64,000 nt of DNA from Nematostella vectensis (lineage: Eukaryota; Cnidaria; Anthozoa; Actiniaria; Edwardsiidae): positions 1,562,699-1,626,698 of the forward strand of contig NC_064041.1 in assembly GCF_932526225.1 (NCBI RefSeq), given 5' to 3'. Position 1 is the stretch's first letter. Each line of letters opens with the position of its first letter. Of this stretch, positions 24,510-33,709 are shown in pieces. The notes beneath the pieces are model-generated. The model was not told where the DNA came from and did no database searches. It worked only from the letters and a program-made list of their open reading frames with translations. Made by a program: the position numbers and the translations under genes.

Positions 24510-24656
24510 TTACGATGCATCCGAGCATTGCTTCTTTTCTTTTCTCGTTTTTCCTCCCTTTTCGCAAGATTTAACATCTTCTGTGGGTTTTTCCGAGCAA
24601 CAAAGACACAGTAGCAACAACATAAACAAACCCCACAGCCATCCCGCGAACGACAT
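24510..24656 (-). CDS. Small ORF with signal-peptide-like start
   Basis: Forty-eight codons from an ATG at 24656. A strongly hydrophobic N-terminus (WLWGLFMLLLLCLCC) is followed by a Lys-rich tail. A weak donor (ATC|GTAACT) before its stop could join in phase to the acceptor CACCACAG at about 24437 and enter the alternative frame of the next exon (CSCPSFWGHGGGL). It is either a small secreted peptide, a first exon of the RING-like locus, or chance. Confidence 0.25.
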   Translation of the reverse strand: MSFAGWLWGLFMLLLLCLCCSEKPTEDVKSCEKGGKTRKEKKQCSDAS

Positions 24657-24689
24657 AACCACGACGAGTGACTTTCAAATTTAAAAACT

Positions 24690-26240
24690 TTTTTGGTAAA
24701 TAAAGATATAAAAAGGTAAACTCAAAAAATCCAGGTAATATTATAATTTCTTTTCAGTAAGTGTGAACCTTATCCGTCCAGTAGTTTTCTTATCCCAGCG
24801 ATTTGTTCTCAGTACTTCCGCCAAAGTTGCCTCGCAAACCGGATAAACCTAATTGTTTTCTTTTGTAAACACTTTCCCGCCGAAATTGCTCGCGCGCGCC
24901 ACATGTCAAAGATCTGAGCATGTGGAGCCGGCAGCTTGTGACAATGACGTCATTGACCACAAAAACTGAGTCGCCTAGTTATAGACGGACCATTTCTATA
25001 CCTATGGGGCTCCGCGCGCGGCCTCCGCTATAAGATATACAAACGGAAAGTCCAGGGGAAAATAAAACACCTACGAATATATACATAAAGTCCCGAAGAA
25101 TCTAAAAGAACAATGAACAAGATAGACCAAAAAAGGCTTCGGCGACGCAAAAATGGGAGAGAAGATAAATAATTTTACGACCTACCGTTTTGCGTATCTC
25201 TTGCGAATGTGGATATATCACTGCTAGCGCTTCTTTAAATAACAAGATCACAAGAGAATTCACACTTTTGTAAATAAACATCTATTACAATCTGGGGTTA
25301 TGTAACCAGCGCATTCCAGAGATTCGTGACATTGTCATTAATGAAAATAGCTATTTTATTATTTTTTTTTATGATGCCCCCTCCCCACTTTTTAGTATCT
25401 GTTTAGTTTCTGAGGGATTAGTATCTAGGATCACCGCGGTCTCCCAGTTGGTGCTTGGGGTGTAAAACCTGCGGCCATTGTGCAGTGATTATTACCCAAA
25501 CGTATCTAACTCTAATAAGGGACATCTTGTGAAAGTTCTTCAATATTTGGATGGCTTAACGGGCGGTCCATCGAACGCTTTAGTTTTGATTGTATCCCTG
25601 ACCATCAAAGCGTATCCCAGTAAATAACATTAAGGATTTCCGGTGACGTCAGGAAGAGGCAAAGGGTATCAATTGTTGAATCCCCCTATAGACTTATCTG
25701 ATCACCGTTTGCTCATTTGGCGCCCTTTTCAGGTCACCTCTGCTTCTCTCGGTGAGTTCTTTTATATTTGCACAAGTTTTTACCTTCTTGCAATCATTAC
25801 AAGATCTTAACTACACCCAATGCTATTTATAAGATACAGAACGATCCCGTAATGGTATTTGAAAAGAATTATTGTGTGAGTCGAGGTATTTATTGCGACT
25901 GAATCTCATCGGGGCGGAATCATTCAGCCGATAAGATTCAGTCGCAAAAAATTTAGTGAATGATTCGGCTAAATCAACTAAATTTCTCGGACGGACGTGT
26001 CTTACGCTGTGGGTTTCTCTACCAAGTTTCCTTTCTAACCGATATGCAAGACGTTCCGCCCACAGACTTGTGATTGACGAAATATTTTTTGCATAATAGC
26101 GAACGAAACAGCCATAGTTTAGTTGCCGCCGACAATTTGCATAGCATTCTTTTATTAGCTCGTGGAGATTGGAGATAAGATCTCCAGGAGGTGTTGGGGT
26201 GGTTCGAGAGGGGGTTCATTGTTAACTCAAATCTGTTAGA
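24690..26240. other. Intergenic stretch with repeat end and a long hairpin
   Basis: A GGGGCTCCGCGCGCGG repeat end lies at 25003-25020. A 20-bp inverted repeat (TTGCGACTGAATCTCATCGG at 25893-25912, inverse at 25928-25947 with a one-base bulge) is listed separately in the findings. No coding signal. Confidence 0.5.
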
Positions 26241-26249
26241 CAATAGATC

Positions 26250-26480
26250 ATTCGGCAGCCAATCAAATCGTAGCCGATGACTAGGGACAAATCGCAGTAT
26301 CATTCGGCAACTAATCAAATCGAAGCAAGCAATTCGGGAAGTTCGGTAGTATCATTCGGTAGCCAATCATATTTGTCGTATTTATCACCTGATTTGAAGG
26401 GCTCTCGTGGCGTGAGTGAGGCAGCCATTTTGTTTTCCCACGACAACAAGAAATATCTGTTTTTCCATTCAAAGTGAGTA
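26250..26480. promoter_or_regulatory. Possible promoter with three CCAAT-like boxes
   Basis: Three copies of an ATTCGGNAGCCAATCA-type segment lie about 51 bp apart (26251, 26302 and 26353; the middle one reads CAACTAATCA). They are followed by a purine-poor region and a possible non-coding exon ending CAAA|GTGAGT at 26474. A second possible exon ends TCAAG|GTGAGC at 26781. CCAAT boxes are NF-Y sites in animals. No protein-coding gene is attached, so this is tentative. Confidence 0.3.
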
Positions 26481-26500
26481 CAATTGCGCTTTTTCATTAA

Positions 26501-26633
26501 GCACTAATGCATTAAGCATTAATGCCCTTGTTTTGGGCAATTTACAATTTTATTCGTGGATTGAAAGACTCAATCCGACATCACTGGTTTGTTAGACACA
26601 AACCAACAATCACCGGATCGAAAGCCTCGATCC
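26501..26633 (+). ncRNA. Run of five small hairpins
   Basis: Consecutive stem-loops lie at 26501-26525 (10-bp stem with one mismatch, loop 5), 26523-26539 (5 bp, loop 7), 26558-26576 (GGATTGA/TCAATCC, loop 5), 26585-26605 (TGGTTTG/CAAACCA, loop 7) and 26615-26633 (GGATCGA/TCGATCC, loop 5). The first and second share three bases. The third and fifth differ by a U-A to C-G pair exchange, which preserves the stem. Either a structured transcript or a fold-back repeat. The stretch lies just downstream of the possible promoter at 26250. Confidence 0.4.
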
Positions 26634-26785
26634 ACAAAGCTCAGCAAAGAAACAATCAAAACAATACAAACACTGAGATAATTATTAAGCAATTTGTGCT
26701 TGACATTTGTATAATAGATAATCAAGCCAAGATAACCACTATCTGCGCCACTGAGTACTCACCTCTGCTCTGCATTTCAAGGTGA

Positions 26786-28640
26786 GCGAGCCACTGAGAA
26801 ACACGTGTTTAGTTGTGTTGATCTGACGTTTGTCAATTGCTGTACCGGTATTCCACTTTAATACAGAATATTAAATTTGCTGTCTTGATTACCTTAACAT
26901 GGCATTTTATTGGGTTGTAATATGATGCAGCATTTTTGCCTGTGTTTCGATTTTCACTGCACTATTCTTTTGTTTCTTGTACAAAATTTATGAAGCATAC
27001 TCGTGCCATATCTGACCCAAAAATCGTGCATGTTAGAAACGACCCAACCCCATCACTTATAAATGGTCTGTTCCAAATAGTATTGTTGGAATTGAAAAAC
27101 TTAGTTGTCTTATACGTTCCAAAATAATAGTTGCGTTTAAGGGTACATGTTTTAAGCCATTTTCGTTCTAAATGCAAAATAGATCTCAAACTATGATCAC
27201 GCTTATAATGAAATAACAATAATAAAGCAATGATTATTATTGTTATAATCGATGATTAATTTCCAATACATTAGTATGGAAAGTCAGCTTTTAAAATTAC
27301 ATTGCCTAAAACGGATGCATCCTTAGATGTTAGTCAAAGTTAGTTTAAAATGTTCGTTAAAGTTGAACCTGTGTCACTGTTATAACTAAGAATATCTGTT
27401 GTTCTTAGATAGTATCATTTTTGCTTGTTTATAGAAATACGTTCAGAACATCTTTTGTTGTGTTTATTAATTAAAAGCACTCCACGAGCTCACCGAGGGT
27501 GTCCTTTGATATTGTTTTGCCAAGACAAAGCGAAGCACAACGCTCGTCTCGGTTCCCCGGGTTGCGTTCGGCTAAAACTCATGGAATGCTTTAGTAAACC
27601 AAGAGATCATAACTAATAACAATGCTGCTCGTAGTTTATCGTAAAAAGAACCCGCTAGAAAACAGACTCCGCGAGAAGAAATATCCTATATTGAGCTTTA
27701 GACCACGTCCACAGGTATCCGGAAATTTGTGAAAACGCAATTTTTTTTTAACGAATCCGGCTCTCGTCCACACGTATCCAGCGTTATTTCCGGCCTTGTT
27801 CGGAAATTTTTGAAACACTCCCCAGAAGAAAATTGAAAAAAATAAAATGTTATTTATCCGTTACGAATACGTAAACATGTGGACGGTAGTATCCGGAAAA
27901 AAAAAAGTGCGCTTAAGTCATTCTGTTGGAAACGGCCGGAAATTACCTCAAGGTAGAGGATTGTGTGTTAGTAGTGTTTATGTTATATTTTAAATTCATG
28001 TGGATATTCTATAGCCTTCTAATTTGACTTCAAATAGCATAAATATATCTCATCGTTTACTTTGCGCTTATAACATATAACATTGCCATGAACAATTGAA
28101 AACAATTATACAGTACTGTTATTACAATTATGGCTCCTTTTGAGTGTAACAGCAAATTTACACCTAAGATATAGTACATCGAGGGTTGTCAAAGTAATTT
28201 TTAGAAAAAGAGATAACATTACAGCCAAACATATTTTGGTTTTCCTGAATTCTATTACAGTTCCAGCCCTGCTGTGACTTTGTTCTCTATGCTAGCCTAT
28301 GCCCTCTACACCCCAAAGAGATAGCATTTAGTGTGTGAGGAATAGGAAAATAAGTACATGATGATACTAGACTGCTACCAATGAAATATATCCTGATGTA
28401 CATCAAGATATTCTATATAGCCTCTTATTTGGCACCGAAGTATTTTTGTCTAAAAGATATAATAGCATAAAGAAATTGCGTTGTTTACTATGTGGTCTTA
28501 TTATAAAATTAAATTAAAATGAGACCAATCAGAGCGCTCCTTATTAGTAAGAAAAGCAGACAGACCCCACGCGTAGTAACACCTCACAAACACCTAAACT
28601 ACTAAATAACAACAACCTACTCGGTTTGGTAAAAGCCTCA
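26786..28640. other. Intergenic stretch with one MITE-like relic
   Basis: At 27695-27905, inverse-oriented GTCCACA..TATCCGG and CCGGAA..GTGGAC segments suggest an old MITE. No coding exon is supported. Confidence 0.4.
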
Positions 28641-28650
28641 CGATCAGATT

Positions 28651-28884
28651 TTGCCTGGAGTCTGGGAAGGGTTGCACGAGCAGGGAGAAACTTGGGCACA
28701 ATATCCTATCATGTCTTTGCCCGCTAAGCTCCATTATGAAATAGCAGGTAATATACCTTCTGCGTACATCGGAGAATGCCCTAAAATCGATAGGATTATC
28801 GAAGAGTGGACCACCGACTTCCGAATTATTTTCAGAAGCCTTGAGGTCCTTGTTAGAAATGAAAGAATTTGTGCATCATTGTGA
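28651..28884 (+). CDS. Hypothetical short ORF or exon
   Basis: Seventy-seven codons, with a possible acceptor CGATCAG just upstream at about 28648. Composition is protein-like (PGVWEGLHEQGETWAQYP...), but I do not recognise the family, and no partner exons are visible. Confidence 0.3.
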   Translation: MPGVWEGLHEQGETWAQYPIMSLPAKLHYEIAGNIPSAYIGECPKIDRIIEEWTTDFRIIFRSLEVLVRNERICASL

Positions 28885-29009
28885 CACGAAATATACTACA
28901 GAAAAGGCGTAGTACTTCTAGTCTATGACGAGGCTCATACTCATTTCGAATGCACGTGATTTCTCGATCGGAATTTTTTTATACGTCAAAGGTTAATTAA
29001 ATAAACAGT

Positions 29010-29228
29010 TCAAGTCAAATCCCTCAAACTTGACACAACCCTTGAATTGTCTAGCCTTTCAATAGAATCTTCCCAATACTGTTTATGTTTAGCGTATAGT
29101 TTTTCTTTTCTCTCTCGATATGTAAATTTCGAGACTGTTTTATAGTTTCTGTCAATAAGTGATGGTGCTAATTGGCAAAAGGCGCCTGGTCTAGTAAGGC
29201 GACTAATTGGATTAGAAAGCCTATCCAA
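29010..29228 (-). CDS. Hypothetical short ORF, possibly a transposon fragment
   Basis: Seventy-two codons ending in a basic, helical-looking segment (YRERKEKLYAKHKQYW). No family recognised and no start context. It may be the tail of a decayed mobile-element ORF. Confidence 0.25.
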   Translation of the reverse strand: MDRLSNPISRLTRPGAFCQLAPSLIDRNYKTVSKFTYRERKEKLYAKHKQYWEDSIERLDNSRVVSSLRDLT

Positions 29229-29229
29229 A

Positions 29230-30280
29230 AATAGCTTTTACAGAGCAGTTGCCCAGGGCGTCTTTCACTCCTCTTTCTTTCTCGTGCGCTCCTTGTGTGC
29301 CCGATCTCCGCAACGTCCTGGGTCCCCGAGAATGAAAAGGGTGGGTGATTTGGTTTTAACCTTCAACTAAACTTTTTTAGACAGAAAGCCATGAGTCAGT
29401 GGCCTCAGGTCATATTTCTGTTTGTCCCCACTCCCCCAAGGTGGGTACAAGTTTAAGTCAAAATCTGTCAATCGACCACCCCCTCACAACAGATTCTTGT
29501 TCAAAAGTGCTCTAGCCCCCCACGTTGAGACCACTCCCCCAGGACCATAGGGGTAGGGGGTTTCGAATGACTAGTGCATAAGCTACTATACCACTGGAGC
29601 TTTTAGAGGCTCCTGCCGACATTTGGCTGGTCTCTCAGAACGCTTCCTTTAGAAAAGTATAATTAAAACCTTAACCTGAAAAGTGTTTTGCTTCAAAACC
29701 ATTCTCTATTTCTTATCTGCCCAATTCTCAAAGAAGCTTGAAAATTTAGTGTTTTTAATAGTTTCGAACTTAATCCTATCTGTTTTGCTTCTTGTTTTGG
29801 AGCTCTGCTCTCGGACAATGTCTAATGGGAATAAAGAATTGGACCAGGCGCCTTTTTTAAGATCTTTGTCATACATGTCACAACACAGGGGCCCAATGAA
29901 TTGATCCTTCTGTTATCCTAGGTAAACTAGACTCTGCGCGCAGGGTCTAGTTTACTCAAAAAGGAGCCCTGGCTCTAGGAAAATTTTTACCCGAAGTGAT
30001 ATCTAGTTTTTTTGTTTGTGTTGAGTAAACCACGTATTCCCACCTCAGCTGGTTGTATTTGCTTTGTTTTCGCTCCTCCAGCGAGCTCTGTAGCTACGCG
30101 TTACCTCGTACCACGCCAGGTAAATGAGAGTGCCAGCGGTGCGTTTTCCCCCACTTTATTCTGATTCCCTGCAAACCAGACACAATTGGGCGCCCCCCCC
30201 CCCTAAAAAAATAATAATAATTGAAACGGACTTTGAAAAAAATAATGAGCCCTTTTATAACAAATATTTTTGATAATATA
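29230..30280. other. Non-coding stretch
   Basis: A tRNA-like fragment on the minus strand near 29550-29600 (GTGGTATAGTAG, then CATTCGAAACC) lacks a full cloverleaf. A short inverted repeat AAACTAGACTCTGCGCGCAG lies near 29925. Nothing else. Confidence 0.4.
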
Positions 30281-30282
30281 TA

Positions 30283-32050
30283 GATTTAGGCACTGCCTAA
30301 GAGCGGAGCCAGCATTTAACACCTTTTTGTGTTGACTGATAGGGGTAGTTTTAGAGGGGATCTTGGTGTCTCTAGAATGTTTTTTTAATGAGATTAAAAA
30401 GATGTCAAATTTTACTGCCATGTAATTATGAATTGTATTGGCCCCTCCAAATGGATCAAGCAAGCACTCATTCAATAATATTAAATATGCAGTATGAAAG
30501 TTAACAAAATACTAAAACTTGATGTGAAAAAGGCTGTTAAAGTTCAAGGTGTCTTAGTTGACGAGAATGTTTTTTCAAGAGTCTAATGGTCAATTCTTAT
30601 TTCCCTTAAAAGAAGTTCCACTATGTATATTTTTATCAAAACACCATTCTAACAAGCTTTGACCTTGTGAAGAATATATCAAGGATGTAACAGCATTCCA
30701 AAGATTTAGATGCCATACTGTAATTCAGGGGCGGATCTAGCTTTTTGCCAAGGGGGGGGGGGGGGAAGGGGGGGATTTGGCCCAAAAATTTTCGTCATTA
30801 TTTTACCTTCGTAACGATTTTGGGGTGAAAAGATACACTGAAAACAATGAAAAAGAAAGCCCAAGGGGAGGTTTAAACACCCTACCCCCCCCCCCCCCCA
30901 TAGACCCACTACTGTAGTTTTCATGTACCACAACTGATTATTCAGAAAAATGTGTTGAAACTAAACTCCACAAATATACCTCCTGTCATGCATTGCGTAT
31001 TGGTGCACCCACCCTTTGGCCTGTTGGTTTTAGTAACCCTGGATCCACCCATACTGGCTACTCGAAAATGAATGCAATGGAGGCAAATCCTAAATTATTA
31101 CTGAAAGTGCTTAATTCCAATTTCTAATTTCAAACCAAACCATGTTCATTGACCTATGTTAGGGTTAGAGAGAGAGAAATATTCCAAAAAGTCAATGGTG
31201 AGAAGAAAAAGGGAGAAATGAATGTCTCTATTTGAAAAAAATGTGACTCTACTTTAAAAAATATATAACAATAATACAATAATAGCTTAAATGAGCATAT
31301 TCCTAACATTTTCCCCTGTAGGTTTGATATAAAACTGTTTTCTTTACAGATTTATTAGTCGAAAGTATTAACTGATCAGTTGACTTGTGGTTTATTGTAA
31401 AATACATTTCAAGCGATTGGGCCACCACTTAGAGTGAGACACCCTAAAAGATAGCAGAATCGGAAAAATCCTCCTCCCCGGGCGTGAAAACCCCTAAAAG
31501 GTAGCAGAATCGGAAAAATCCTCCTCTAAGAGATAGAAGTTGGTAAGAATATTATACCATAAAAGATAGGTCGAGCACCCCCGTCTATCTTTCTGGAGAG
31601 CCCCCCTCCACCCCGCCCTCGGACCTTGCTCTAATAAAAAAAACCCTTCCCTTGATAGAAGTTTCATGAATGTACACTTGTATCAAAGCTACATTCTGAC
31701 CAGCTTTGCTCTTGCAAAGAAACAAATGATTGATGCAAAAGCATTCCAAAAAAAGAATGATACAGTTAGGTGCCATATGGAAGGTTAATATATCACTTAT
31801 TACTGGTGATACTCCATCGCCAAGGAAATTAGAATTCACAAATATACCTCCCGTCATGCATTAGACATTGGTGCACCCACCCTGTCGGATTGTGGTCTGC
31901 ATTTTTTTTTATAGAAACCATGGATCCACATATGCTAATGCTACTCCAAAATTAAATGCAAGGAGGAGAACAAATTGATTGAAAATGTCTAATTTCAAAC
32001 CTATTACCTATTTTAATTTATTTAGGGTGCAGAGAGGTAACAGCAAATAA
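30283..32050. repeat. Large interspersed repeat, copy 3
   Basis: Near-identical to 17503-19330 in long stretches, including the GGGGCGGATCTAGC insert, with different internal losses. Minus-strand open frames at 30203-30475 and 31585-31857 are repeat-internal. Confidence 0.8.
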
Positions 32051-33709
32051 TATCAATAGTCAAGAGAGAGAGAGAGAGGGAGGGAGGGGGGAGAGAGCTA
32101 AGCAAAAAGAATATAGGTAATAGGGGTTGCATTTTGTGTTTTTATTTTCGATGAGAAAATGTAACTGTAAAGTTAATATATAGTAAAATATATAGTATAT
32201 ATAAGTAATTTGTAGTTATGATAATATTAAAAAAGTTGCTGTGTCTTCGAGAAGCCTAAATACACAGAATATAAAGACAGGAAAGGTCTTCTTCAGCAAT
32301 AAATGACAGGATGATATTTGTCAGCCTTTATTAAATATCTCAACGCAGTCAATAAAGTATAGAGAGAACGAAGAACATCAAAGGATGGTGTTATGCCCAA
32401 ATTGTTTGATTTAGACCACGAATTCTCAAAGCAAACTCTATAAACAAATGTATAAATCGAACAAGCTAAGTGACATTGAAACAGTAACTAGACTACTACA
32501 TATATCTGTCGTTAAATTCTTACTTACCGTGAGGAATATATGCCTGAATTTATAGAACGTGTATTTACGAATTTAACATTTTCATGGCGATTGCCAGTAG
32601 AATGAAAACCACTCAAGTGCACGCCAAAATTATAAGCCAATCTGAATTCAAGTAGATGGTATTTAAGCCAATCAAAACAGGGATAGATGACTTTGATATG
32701 ACATCTTGACGTCAAACTGGTACGGTGTTTTAGCTTGAGCGATTGGTTCTGGAAAAAAACACACGAAGAAACGAGCATTATAAAAGCACAACAATAAAAG
32801 AAAAATAACTGTGATATTCTCAATAAAAACCGTCGTTCAAAACTCACCTTGGCAGTGTTTTTTGTCGCTTTCTGTTTGTCGCTTGTGTTCGCTTTTTGTT
32901 GTAAACTGTGAACTTGTCGACTTTCTACTAGCAAGAAACTCGTCGACACAAGTGAATTATTTTTATAGCTGAAAACATACATAAATCCAAGGCCCTAAAT
33001 ATATAGACGTGAAGGAATGTTATTAGAATGGTAGTGTAGAGCCTCTAAGTAGTCCTTTTTGCTGCGGACAACGGATTCACGAACACTAGGGTAGATTTTA
33101 CTATCGGCTCGTACTTCAGACAAAACGGTTCCTCGAAGATTTCAGCCCATTTGAATCTGCATATTTTCTCATTAAATACTATTTTCAATCTGCCTTTTTT
33201 GCTGTGAACATACGGACTTTGATGGCGGTAAAAAAAAAATAAAAAAATACGTAAAAACGTAAGACCAAGGGGACCTGGGAGTTGCACGATTGACTGGATG
33301 GATGGATGGATTGTGACACCACAGGATACCCGCGCGATGACCACAAAACCAAGTCGCATAGCTATACCATATTTCTATACCTGTGGAGCTCCGCGCACGG
33401 CCTGCGGCCGCGCTGGCTCCACTATGACGCAAAACGACTGCAAACCAAACCTCCTTTGCCTTGTTCCCAACGCTGAATTGACAAACGGCACTCATTATTT
33501 GGTACCCTGCTAGAAGAGCTTTCCTTTCCATTTTTTTAGCACTTTTTGCCTCGGACGAAAGAAACTCGACAGCTCGAGTAGCAACAACCGCGAATAGTTA
33601 TAACACTGAAAATCGCTAGGGAAAAGCCTCTTGTTATCCAGGTAACAATTTGGTAAACGGCTAATGTTAACACAAGGCTTCTCTTTTTTCATTTACCAGC
33701 AGCACAAAG
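32051..33709. other. Upstream region of the LRRC8-like gene
   Basis: Contains a GA-rich tract near 32065-32095, a GATGGATG repeat at 33295-33310 and a GGAGCTCCGCGCACGG repeat end at 33384. Overlapping minus-strand frames at 32524-32982 and 33045-33531 do not look like protein families. No clear core promoter motif. Confidence 0.45.

Noticed and set aside
26522..26785. 87-codon ORF over the hairpin run
   Set aside because: Composition is not protein-like and the segment is dominated by inverted repeats; a non-coding reading fits better.
29550..29600. tRNA-like segment on the minus strand
   Set aside because: A- and B-box-like pieces are too close together and no acceptor stem or cloverleaf forms; at most a SINE fragment.
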